A stretch of 9,841 nucleotides of DNA from Gammaproteobacteria bacterium. GTDB lineage: Bacteria; Pseudomonadota; Gammaproteobacteria; GRL18. Positions within the stretch are counted from its first letter, which is position 1; each line of letters begins with the position of its first letter. Positions 1 to 6,533 of the stretch are shown piece by piece. The DNA lies in NCBI GenBank assembly GCA_028571885.1, contig JAPVVU010000098.1, positions 1-9,841 on the forward strand, in the 5' to 3' direction. The notes beneath the pieces were generated by a model. That model was not told where the DNA came from, did no database searches, and worked only from the letters and a program-made list of their open reading frames with translations. A program made the translations under genes and the position numbers.

Positions 1-1109
1 TTATCCTCACGAATGGCGCTGCGTGCACGCCATTGGCGTACTGTTTCATCACTGTTTTGATCACTGATTTTATTAAGCCAGAACCAGGCACCTTCACCAT
101 GACGATAAGCTAATTTCATACCAATTGCCCGATACATTTTGTCTTTTTCATGCTGGGAAAAATTATTATCTTTCGCTAATGCAGCTAATAATTTCATCGC
201 AGCTTTTGGCTGATGACGAGCCATGCGTTCAACTGAGTGAACCTGAATAGTACTTTTTACCGGATGTGATTTTTTAAGTAAGGGACTTTTGAGAATAAGA
301 GCTGGTTTGCGATAGATTTTTATCCATTCCTTTACCCATTTTTGATCATTTTTATTGAGTGAGCGGGCAAGATAAGTGGCCAGGCTGGTGCGTCCTTTTT
401 GCATGGCCAGTTTGGTACGCTGCCAAAGTAATTCCGGTGTCATTTTTCCCGCTTTTTTAAAGGCACTGAAAACCGGATCACAACTGCGAGGCTGTGATTC
501 ACCCACCAGCCAGAGTTCAGGCACCTGTTCAAAAGCCAGGGCTTTGCTATTGGTTTTGAGCAGTGCATTGAGATAATGACATTGACGGCTTGTGGACTTT
601 TGCGGCGTATAAGCATTGAGGTATTTTTGCCATTGCTCTTTTTTGGCCATTTTATCCAGCCAGACAGTGCGTAACCAGCCTTCATAAGGTGTATCATAAT
701 AATCTTTAAAAAATTGCAGGACCTGTTGTTCACTTAAACTGGATAGTTTATTGCGATATTCTTTGTACTTCAAATAAGCCTGCAAAGGATAATTATCCAA
801 TTTGGCATAGTATTTTTTATAATTGCTGTATTGTTTCTTTTTAAAGGCAGTTTCTGCTTTTAAAAAAAGGTTTCGTTGTGTTTTGTACGGATCGCTTGGA
901 TCAAGTTGAGTACCCGCCTTACTGGCCAATGTGGGATTGCAGCTCAATAGAAAAAAAAGCATCAGGCCGTATAAAGTGAGAGATGTGTTAAATGAACGCC
1001 GATACCTATTACCAGAGCTATTACCAGAGCTATATCCAGACCTATACTTATAGGCAAGATTGGATTTACAGGCTGAACTTATCGAACATGCCATCCAGTT
1101 ATTTTCCAT
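1..1109 (-). CDS. slt: Soluble lytic murein transglycosylase (Slt70 family), N-terminal part, runs off left edge
   Basis: Reading leftwards from ATG at 1109 gives 369 open residues that continue out of the window. Slt70 enzymes cleave peptidoglycan glycan strands between MurNAc and GlcNAc in the periplasm, forming 1,6-anhydromuropeptides. The visible part is the alpha-superhelical U/L domain region, with family-like stretches such as LDNYPLQAYLKYKEYR and YDTPYEGWLRTVWLDKM. The catalytic SLT domain with its Glu would lie beyond position 1 and cannot be checked. A hydrophobic segment at residues 43-57 (LTLYGLMLFFLLSC), preceded by RYRR, is the signal peptide. Cleavage is likely after TLA (residue 62), although LLSC at 54-57 is a marginal lipobox. 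The n-region is unusually long, about 42 residues, and includes an SSGN tandem repeat. An AAGGAT sits about 13 nt before the ATG, so the start is plausible but not certain. It is divergent from dusA. Confidence 0.9.
   Translation of the reverse strand, partial: MENNWMACSISSACKSNLAYKYRSGYSSGNSSGNRYRRSFNTSLTLYGLMLFFLLSCNPTLASKAGTQLDPSDPYKTQRNLFLKAETAFKKKQYSNYKKYYAKLDNYPLQAYLKYKEYRNKLSSLSEQQVLQFFKDYYDTPYEGWLRTVWLDKMAKKEQWQKYLNAYTPQKSTSRQCHYLNALLKTNSKALAFEQVPELWLVGESQPRSCDPVFSAFKKAGKMTPELLWQRTKLAMQKGRTSLATYLARSLNKNDQKWVKEWIKIYRKPALILKSPLLKKSHPVKSTIQVHSVERMARHQPKAAMKLLAALAKDNNFSQHEKDKMYRAIGMKLAYRHGEGAWFWLNKISDQNSDETVRQWRARSAIRED
1008..1043 (-). repeat. 12-bp tandem repeat in the slt leader, three units
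   Basis: Two exact copies of attaccagagct (1008-1019, 1020-1031) are followed by a degenerate third copy, atatccagacct (9 of 12 matches). On the coding strand they give SGY-SSGN-SSGN, just before the positively charged part of the Slt signal peptide. The unit is a multiple of three, so copy changes would keep the reading frame. Confidence 0.8.
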
Positions 1110-1151
1110 TTTTTAAGAGTTATCCTTGAGGTTTAAATCAGGCGCCTAAGT

Positions 1152-1181
1152 TTGTAGATAATGAATGTAGCAAAGTATAAT
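1152..1181 (+). promoter_or_regulatory. Candidate dusA promoter within a palindromic -10 region
   Basis: A perfect TATAAT at 1176-1181 has a weak TTGTAG at 1152-1157, with an 18-nt spacer. The -10 lies in the 14-bp palindrome gtataatattatac (1175-1188), so the minus strand also reads TATAAT (1187-1182), facing slt. No convincing -35 for slt was found at the correct distance. The dusA leader would be about 70 nt, with ribosome-binding site gaagg at 1245-1249, 10 nt before the ATG. Confidence 0.35.
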
Positions 1182-1259
1182 ATTATACGACCTGTTTTAT
1201 CAATCCGAAATTTCAAATTTTAACTTATTAATAACACAATAGATGAAGGTTATTGACAA

Positions 1260-2240
1260 ATGCCACTTACAAATCCTCGAAAAGTCAGTCTGGCGCCTAT
1301 GTTGGACTGGACGGATCGGCATTTTCGTTATTTGTTACGCCTGGTTTCAAAAAACATCTGGCTTTACACCGAAATGGTGACCACAGGTGCTATTTTACAT
1401 GGCAATAACCTGGAGCGTTTCCTGGGCTATAACCACGAAGAGCATCCTTTAAGTTTGCAATTGGGTGGTAGTGATCCGGCTGCTCTGGCTCAATGTTGTC
1501 AATTAGCGGAAGAATATGGCTATGATGAAGTTAATCTTAATGTGGGCTGCCCCAGTGATCGCGTTCAATTCGGTGCATTTGGCGCCTGTTTAATGGCCAG
1601 ACCAGAATTGGTGGCGGAGTGCATTGGTGCGATGCTTGATAGTGTCGATATCCCTGTTTCTATAAAAACACGGATTGGTATTGATCATGAAGATCATTAT
1701 GAACAATTGCAGGCTCTTGTGGGGGCTGTTAGCCAGACAGGCTGTCGTTATTTTACGATTCATGCTCGAAAAGCCTGGTTAGAAGGCCTGAGCCCCAAGC
1801 AGAACCGGGATATTCCGCCTTTACGTTATGATTTTGTTTATCAGTTAAAAAATGATTTTCCGGATTTGCATATCACTATTAACGGCGGGATTAAAACACT
1901 GGCAGATATGCAGGCGCATCTGGAGCATGTTGATGGTGTAATGATTGGCCGTGAAGCTTATCATAATACTTATTTGATGGCGGATGTGGATCAGTTTTTT
2001 TATGACTCCAGCCAGAAAAAGCCCACCAGAAAAGAAGTTATAAATGCCTATGCGGATTATGTTGAACAGGAAATGACAAAAGGCGTTCCCCTGATTCATT
2101 TGACCCGCCATATTTTAGGGCTTATGCATTCCTGTACAGGGGCAAAGCATTTTAGACGAGTTTTGAGTGAAAATGCCTGGAAAAAAGAAAATGGGGCTGA
2201 ATTGATAGTACAGGCAGCAAAAGAAGTGGATTGTGACTAA
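1260..2240 (+). CDS. dusA: tRNA-dihydrouridine synthase A
   Basis: This is an FMN-dependent, NADPH-using enzyme that reduces uridine in the tRNA D-loop; E. coli DusA modifies U20 and U20a. The 326 residues match the usual DusA length. The TIM-barrel opens with VSLAPMLDWTDRHFRYLLRL. The catalytic cysteine is Cys97 in LNVGCPSDRVQ, followed by FGACLM. KTRIG (Lys136) and IHARKAW (His168) are the expected FMN and substrate residues. INGGIK (207-212) and MIGREAY (228-234) form the phosphate-binding end of the flavin site. TEMVTTGAILHG and GLSPKQNR distinguish DusA from DusB and DusC. Residue 104 is Phe (VQFGAFGACLM), where I recall Asn or another small residue in relatives. The ATG has gaagg at a 10-nt spacing. 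The gene stands alone on the plus strand and looks intact. Confidence 0.97.
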   Translation: MPLTNPRKVSLAPMLDWTDRHFRYLLRLVSKNIWLYTEMVTTGAILHGNNLERFLGYNHEEHPLSLQLGGSDPAALAQCCQLAEEYGYDEVNLNVGCPSDRVQFGAFGACLMARPELVAECIGAMLDSVDIPVSIKTRIGIDHEDHYEQLQALVGAVSQTGCRYFTIHARKAWLEGLSPKQNRDIPPLRYDFVYQLKNDFPDLHITINGGIKTLADMQAHLEHVDGVMIGREAYHNTYLMADVDQFFYDSSQKKPTRKEVINAYADYVEQEMTKGVPLIHLTRHILGLMHSCTGAKHFRRVLSENAWKKENGAELIVQAAKEVDCD

Positions 2241-2260
2241 ATAGTGTCCATCCATAAATA

Positions 2261-2276
2261 GGCGAATAAATTCGCC
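2261..2276 (+). terminator. Small perfect hairpin after dusA, possible terminator or dispersed palindrome
   Basis: GGCGAA-TAAA-TTCGCC is a perfect 6-bp stem with a 4-nt loop, 20 nt after the dusA stop. The downstream bases are cctacaatttagg, without a T-run, so intrinsic termination would be weak. The motif (ggcgaataaattcgcccctac) resembles a short palindrome I recall as scattered through many bacterial genomes. Either role is an inference. Confidence 0.35.
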
Positions 2277-2321
2277 CCTACAATTTAGGTTTTAATAACT
2301 TAGAAGCGTATTATGTACAAA

Positions 2322-2418
2322 AAGCCTGTGGTTGCTTATTTTTCTGTCGTTGACTGTCTGAGCGTAGCGGCTTCTCATAACAGCAAGCAACGTCAGAAAA
2401 ATAAGTGACCATAGGCTT
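2322..2418. repeat. 97-nt long imperfect inverted repeat (31-bp arms)
   Basis: The arm at 2322-2352 pairs with 2388-2418. Of 31 positions 27 are Watson-Crick, and three of the four mismatches (2328/2412, 2333/2407, 2334/2406) are G-U wobbles in plus-strand RNA. The core cttatttttctg pairs perfectly. The 35-nt centre (2353-2387) contains a smaller inner hairpin, tgag...ctca at 2359-2377. It lies between the converging dusA and GGDEF-EAL genes and encodes nothing. It may be a bidirectional terminator, a REP/MITE-like element or a structured RNA; the sequence alone does not decide. Confidence 0.8.
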
Positions 2419-2499
2419 AACAGTGGTTATTAAGAAATAGACGCTGAATAGTTATGTATTGTTATGTCTATACTAATTTCGGGAAGTTATAGGGGCTGA

Positions 2500-4806
2500 T
2501 TATAATTCTTTAGCTGCAACAGGTTTTTGTATATAGTAACCCTGAGCATAATCACAGCCCGCTTCCCTGACTAAATCATAATGCTCCTTTTTCTCCACGC
2601 CTTCAGCAACAACTTTTAAACCAAGACTATGCCCCATGGCAATAATTGTCTTAATGAGCACCTTGTCTTCCTGATTATCATGGCAATTAAGTATAAATTC
2701 TCTATCTATTTTAACGGTGCTTAAGGGAAATTTCTTGAGATAACTCAATGAAGAATATCCCGTACCAAAATCATCCATAGAAATTTCCATTCCCTGGTCA
2801 ATAAGCTTCTGAAGGTTATTGATAAGTGTTTCATTCGCCTGTATTAATACATTTTCAGTTAATTCAATACCAATGTCAGTAAACGCCAGATTATATTTTT
2901 TTAAATTTTTCAAAATCAGATCATATATATCCAGGTGTAGAAGCTGTCTACCTGATATATTGATATTGATCTTTGTACATGAGTGTTTTTCCAGTTTCCA
3001 GAGACTGCTTTGTCGACAGGCCTCTTCAATCACCCAGTTGCCAATATCAATAATCAGGCTGGAACTTTCAGCAATATTAATAAACTCTTCAGTTGCAGGT
3101 GGTGAGTCAATGGAGGGAAACCACCTGATCAGCGCTTCATAACTTGATATTTTATTGGTAGTCAGATTAATCAGTGGTTGGTAATAAAGCTCAAAATTAT
3201 TATTTTTTATTGCTTCTCTGAGCAAATTTTCAAGCATTTGCTTTCTTAACAGGAGATCATTATTTCGACTAGTGAAAAATCGATAATTGTTCCGACCTGC
3301 TTCTTTGGCCTCGTACATGGCAACATCTGCATAACGCAATAAGTCATCAACATTCCCGGCATCATCAGGAAACAAGCTGATACCGATGCTAATGGTAATA
3401 TGTACAATTTCTTTATTCAGTTTTATTGGCTTTGCCATCTCCTTGAGTATTTTATCCATGATATGCATAAGATCTGATTGAGAATCAATATTAGGCATCA
3501 TCAGTATAAATTCATCACCGCCAAAACGAGCAAGAACGTCGTATTGGCGAATGAGTTGTGAAATCCTTTTACTTGCCTGCTGAATGAGCATGTCTCCCTG
3601 ATCATGTCCTAATGTATCATTAATGATTTTAAAGTTATCGAGGTCTATAAAAGAGACAGCAATGATTTGATTAAAGCGCTTCGCTTCTTCAATTCGATTT
3701 CTCAGTTCATTTTTAAACAAATGGCGATTAGGAAGTCCAACCAATTGGTCGTATGAGGCTAATTTTTCAAATTTATCTTTAGTTAACTTTAATTCGGTTT
3801 CTGCTTTTTGAGTACGCTGAGTCAGTATATAGAGCGTAAAGATCAGAATTATAGAAATAATGAGATAAATTATAAAGGTCAGGATACCCGTTTGCTGATA
3901 GTCATGGATCCAGTCTGTGACGTTTATGGAAAGATAAACTTTTCCTAATGACAGCCCCCTGACATCTTTAATATCTATTTGTCGCCAAACAAAAATATCG
4001 TTGTCAATTTCCTGTATAAAGCCAATATTGTCACTGGGATTATATATATTCCTCCAATCAGGAATATTCAGCTGCTGATTATTGGACAATCCATGCTTAC
4101 TGGAAATAATACTGTCGCTATATCTGTCCCAGTTCGGATTTCGACCGATGAGGCGTTGATGTTCTTGCCATTTTTGTTTGTTTAGTCCAGATTTTGAAAT
4201 AGCTAGAATTAATCCTGTATCACCTTGCTCGGCAATTTCATCAAGTATCAGACTGGCATCTATGCCTAATTCAACATAGCCTATTCTTTTTTGCTTATAC
4301 TCCCAAGGTGCAACAACACGTAAGGTAAGCGTACCAAAGGAACCCAGTTCTAATCCGGAAAAGACTTTACCTGTCCGCTCTGCTTCCACAGTGGTAAAAC
4401 GTTTAATGACATCACCCGATTGCTCAGGATTATGCACTCTAAGGATGTTTATTCGATTGATATTGTTAAAATAGAGATGAGTGATTCCTATAACATCACG
4501 AACCTGCTGTAATCGCTCACGACTATTGCTCAGCAGCCCGCTGCTATCCTGCCTGGACAGATGCTCACCAATCCAGGGACTTTTTTGCAGCAATGTTAAT
4601 AAGCCGGTGAGAATTTTGGATTTGTGTATGATTTCTTCCTGAATCTGTGCGTCAACATATTTCATGCGCTCATCCGCCAGATTACTAATAGCATTTCGAT
4701 ACTGAATCTGAAAGACAATAGTACCGATAATAAGAATAATAATGAGGGATATGGCAATGGGCAAAAGGACTCTTATGCTTAAATTTTTTGAATAGTTGTT
4801 ATTCAA
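2500..4806 (-). CDS. Membrane dCache-GGDEF-EAL cyclic-di-GMP synthase/phosphodiesterase
   Basis: A 768-residue inner-membrane enzyme. A transmembrane helix (13-32) is followed by a periplasmic sensor (about 36-303) resembling a double Cache domain; ILRVHN, RTGKVFSGLELG and LTLRVVAPWEY are the recognisable pieces. A second helix lies at about 308-328. The GGDEF domain (about 350-510) has an intact RFGGDEF (427-433) and an RxxD inhibitory site (R420-D423) at canonical spacing. The EAL domain (about 525-768) keeps EAL (557-559), N616, E648, DDFGTGYSSL (678-687), K699, E735 and QGYYIQKP. Both synthesis and hydrolysis of c-di-GMP are therefore possible, and the net activity cannot be read from sequence. 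The start is TTG with AAAGGA 6 nt upstream; the nearby ATG runs into a stop after four codons. Targets are probably motility or biofilm (inference). The periplasmic ligand is unknown. Confidence 0.95.
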   Translation of the reverse strand: MNNNYSKNLSIRVLLPIAISLIIILIIGTIVFQIQYRNAISNLADERMKYVDAQIQEEIIHKSKILTGLLTLLQKSPWIGEHLSRQDSSGLLSNSRERLQQVRDVIGITHLYFNNINRINILRVHNPEQSGDVIKRFTTVEAERTGKVFSGLELGSFGTLTLRVVAPWEYKQKRIGYVELGIDASLILDEIAEQGDTGLILAISKSGLNKQKWQEHQRLIGRNPNWDRYSDSIISSKHGLSNNQQLNIPDWRNIYNPSDNIGFIQEIDNDIFVWRQIDIKDVRGLSLGKVYLSINVTDWIHDYQQTGILTFIIYLIISIILIFTLYILTQRTQKAETELKLTKDKFEKLASYDQLVGLPNRHLFKNELRNRIEEAKRFNQIIAVSFIDLDNFKIINDTLGHDQGDMLIQQASKRISQLIRQYDVLARFGGDEFILMMPNIDSQSDLMHIMDKILKEMAKPIKLNKEIVHITISIGISLFPDDAGNVDDLLRYADVAMYEAKEAGRNNYRFFTSRNNDLLLRKQMLENLLREAIKNNNFELYYQPLINLTTNKISSYEALIRWFPSIDSPPATEEFINIAESSSLIIDIGNWVIEEACRQSSLWKLEKHSCTKININISGRQLLHLDIYDLILKNLKKYNLAFTDIGIELTENVLIQANETLINNLQKLIDQGMEISMDDFGTGYSSLSYLKKFPLSTVKIDREFILNCHDNQEDKVLIKTIIAMGHSLGLKVVAEGVEKKEHYDLVREAGCDYAQGYYIQKPVAAKEL

Positions 4807-4812
4807 GCTGCA

Positions 4813-4818
4813 TCCTTT
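4813..4818 (-). promoter_or_regulatory. Ribosome binding site deciding a TTG start
   Basis: AAAGGA on the minus strand ends 6 nt before the TTG at 4806-4804. An ATG overlapping this site opens only MQLE before a stop, and no other in-frame start has comparable support. The TTG is therefore the preferred start of the GGDEF-EAL gene. Confidence 0.75.
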
Positions 4819-4828
4819 GAGAAAGTAT

Positions 4829-4857
4829 TGTATATAACAAGATTAGACGAGTTTCAA
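4829..4857 (-). promoter_or_regulatory. Sigma70-like promoter of the GGDEF-EAL gene
   Basis: On the minus strand TTGAAA (4857-4852) and TATACA (4834-4829) are separated by exactly 17 nt, matching 5 of 6 and 4 of 6 consensus bases. Transcription would begin near 4822, giving a short leader that just contains the AAAGGA site. This suggests the c-di-GMP gene is expressed separately from the phosphatase gene upstream. Confidence 0.5.
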
Positions 4858-4872
4858 AAGATTGCCATAAAT

Positions 4873-4891
4873 AGGAATAATTATCATTACA
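4873..4891 (-). promoter_or_regulatory. Weak Fur-box-like sequence upstream of the GGDEF-EAL promoter
   Basis: The minus strand contains AATGATAAT followed by tATT, matching about 13 of 19 positions of the Fur consensus GATAATGATAATCATTATC. It sits 16 bp upstream of the proposed -35. A small inverted repeat (CATAC/GTATG, 4890-4907) adjoins it. AT-rich DNA produces such matches by chance, so this is only a candidate. Confidence 0.18.
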
Positions 4892-4925
4892 TACGATTCA
4901 TAGTATGTCCTGAACAACAAAACCT

Positions 4926-4940
4926 GAGATGATTTATCTC
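4926..4940 (-). terminator. Weak hairpin after the PP2C gene
   Basis: GAGAT-AAATC-ATCTC on the minus strand is a 5-bp stem followed by AGGTTTTGTTGTT. It lies 30 nt after the phosphatase stop and could end the syd-phosphatase transcript. The stem is short and AT-rich, so termination would be inefficient. Confidence 0.25.
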
Positions 4941-4969
4941 TCTATAGTGCCCCCTGTAATTTAACTCGC

Positions 4970-5785
4970 TTATGGTTTTACAAGGACAACGGTAATGTTA
5001 TCTTTCCCGCCTGCTTCATTGGCTGCATCAATCAAAGCCTGAGCCATTTCTTTAAGTGTATTTTTTCTGTTGTTACGGAGAATATGGCGTATTTCTTTAT
5101 CGGATAACATATCGCAGAGCCCATCTGAACATAGCAGAAATAGTTCATTCGCTTTAACTGCAATGGTGTGTTGTTCAGCAACGATTCTTCGCCAGGGACC
5201 AATTGCTTTGTAAATAATATTATTTTTGGGCGGCGGGCCTTCCTTGCCTGTTTCTACCCATAATTGATAGTGACTGTGGTCAGTACTGAGTTGTGTCAAT
5301 TTCCCCTGACTAAAACAATAGGTTCGGCTGTCTCCAACATTAAAAGAATAGAGCTTCTTGTCCCCGGAACCTTTAAGTGCACTGATTAAAAAGCCAGTGA
5401 CTGTGGTACCCATACCCCTGCCTTCAGAGAGTCCTTTGGCAATATTGTAACAGTGAGTCTGATTATTGGCATCTTCAACGGCATCTTGCAATAAGCTGTT
5501 AATTACTTCAGTCGTATTCCTTCTGTTTCTTTTACTGTTTTGTTTGTAGGAGTTATCGAGTTTTTTTATATGATTAAAAATTGTTTCAATGGCCAGCTTG
5601 CTGGCAACTTCTCCAGCTTCGTGTCCACCCATTCCATCGGCAACAATAAAGAGTCCGAGTTTTTCATCAATGAGATAATTATCTTCATTATGATCACGGC
5701 GTTGACCCACATCGGTGATTCCAGCTGAATAGAGCCGAATGGGATCGGGTTTGAATATGAGTTTGTCGAAAAAATTCTTTAGCAT
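4970..5785 (-). CDS. PP2C-family (PPM) serine/threonine protein phosphatase
   Basis: A 271-residue cytoplasmic metal-dependent phosphatase of the bacterial Stp/PrpC/PppA type. It removes phosphate from Ser/Thr of proteins modified by Hanks-type kinases. All core motifs are present: RRDHNEDN (29-36), VADGMGGHEAGE (48-59) with metal ligand D50, GMGTTVTG (124-131), NVGDSRTY (149-156), LLCSDGLCDM (217-226) with D221, and DNITVVLV (262-269) with D262. The length is a single catalytic domain without regulatory domain or membrane helix. A short lysine/arginine-rich insert (81-90) sits between the early motifs. It follows syd after 9 bp with only a weak ribosome-binding site, suggesting translational coupling. 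No kinase, FHA protein or type VI secretion gene is visible here, so substrate and partner kinase are unknown. Confidence 0.95.
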   Translation of the reverse strand: MLKNFFDKLIFKPDPIRLYSAGITDVGQRRDHNEDNYLIDEKLGLFIVADGMGGHEAGEVASKLAIETIFNHIKKLDNSYKQNSKRNRRNTTEVINSLLQDAVEDANNQTHCYNIAKGLSEGRGMGTTVTGFLISALKGSGDKKLYSFNVGDSRTYCFSQGKLTQLSTDHSHYQLWVETGKEGPPPKNNIIYKAIGPWRRIVAEQHTIAVKANELFLLCSDGLCDMLSDKEIRHILRNNRKNTLKEMAQALIDAANEAGGKDNITVVLVKP

Positions 5786-5794
5786 AAACTTATC

Positions 5795-6397
5795 TTAGGA
5801 CGATAACTTACCGTATTCCAGCTCATTTAAGAATTGAGTTAAATCAGGCGCCAGAATTCTTTCTGCTGGATAACCCGGGCGCTCAAGCACTACCTGTCCT
5901 GAATCATTTTCTACACTGATGATGTAATCTGAATCTGTACAGGCAATAAAGAACGTAAGCGTTTGTTTATTGCGAAGTTTACCTAAAGCATGACCAATCT
6001 GATTTTCAATTAACCGGTCCATATCCGCTTTGTTCCAGACAAACAGCAGGGTCAAATTGCCCTGCTGAAAAATAGTCTCAATTTGCTCAGACCAATAACG
6101 ACAAAAAAATGACTGTATATCCGGGCGTATTTCAATATCCAATGCTTTTTCAAGGCCTGATAAATCATTGTTTTGCTCACGTTGTATCGGCTGCCAATAG
6201 ATAGAATCAATCATCTGCTCAGAAAGAAAAGCATCGCCTTGCTGGCAGGTTGAAGGCCAATCGGATTCATGCCTTGTTACAGGATTGTTACCTGTCTGAG
6301 CATTTATAGTATTGATAAAACGCTTAAAAAAATTATCCAGGCAATTGTTAAATTTATTCACTTCCGGTGAAGAATTTATTTTTTTTATATCAGGCAT
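5795..6397 (-). CDS. syd: SecY-interacting protein Syd
   Basis: Syd is a soluble protein that binds SecY at the cytoplasmic face of the inner membrane; in E. coli it destabilises or proofreads abnormal SecYEG complexes. The 200 residues compare with 181 in E. coli; the excess is a poorly conserved N-terminus of about 20 residues. Recognisable family stretches are WPSTC (47-51), IYWQP (66-70), LEKALDIEIRPDIQSFF (82-98), LTLLFVWNKADMDRLIENQIGH (115-136), TFFIACTDSDYIISVENDSGQVVLE and the closing LAPDLTQFLNELE. There is no signal peptide or membrane segment, as expected. The ATG has only a weak AAG-type ribosome-binding site, and no clear promoter was found in the 132 bp upstream. It is the first gene of a pair with the PP2C phosphatase, an arrangement unlike E. 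coli, where syd has other neighbours. Confidence 0.9.
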   Translation of the reverse strand: MPDIKKINSSPEVNKFNNCLDNFFKRFINTINAQTGNNPVTRHESDWPSTCQQGDAFLSEQMIDSIYWQPIQREQNNDLSGLEKALDIEIRPDIQSFFCRYWSEQIETIFQQGNLTLLFVWNKADMDRLIENQIGHALGKLRNKQTLTFFIACTDSDYIISVENDSGQVVLERPGYPAERILAPDLTQFLNELEYGKLSS

Positions 6398-6504
6398 TTG
6401 CTTATTTATAGTTTAAGGCTTCAGGGTTAATTCATTGAGTATTCAGGTAATTAGCGGTCAGATATTATGCGCCAGCATCATTACACAGGGGGTTACAGGA
6501 TAAA

Positions 6505-6533
6505 GTAGAGTATGAAGTAAACTTCGACTCTAC
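6505..6533 (-). terminator. Terminator-like hairpin overlapping the yigZ stop codon
   Basis: GTAGAGT...ACTCTAC (7 bp) encloses a second stem GAAGT-AA-ACTTC (5 bp), with a 2-nt/1-nt internal loop. On the minus strand it is followed by TTTATCC, a short T-tract. It includes the TAG stop of the YigZ gene and separates that gene from syd, so it probably ends the coiled-coil/yigZ transcript. Confidence 0.55.

Noticed and set aside
440..733. Minus-strand open frame of 97 codons inside slt
   Set aside because: It overlaps the slt frame, which gives clear Slt70-like protein sequence; the alternative product has no recognisable motif.
1845..2111. Minus-strand open frame antisense to dusA
   Set aside because: DusA is a full-length, clearly conserved protein on the other strand; the antisense product has no motif or start signals.
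4970..6397. Type VI secretion PppA/TagF-type cluster
   Set aside because: The phosphatase resembles PppA in its motifs, but its neighbour matches Syd, and no type VI core gene, kinase or FHA gene is present.
6398..6500. Promoter for syd (tataaa about 10 nt before the ATG, and cataat farther upstream)
   Set aside because: The first leaves no room for a leader and neither has a recognisable -35 at 16-18 nt, so no promoter is annotated although one probably exists.
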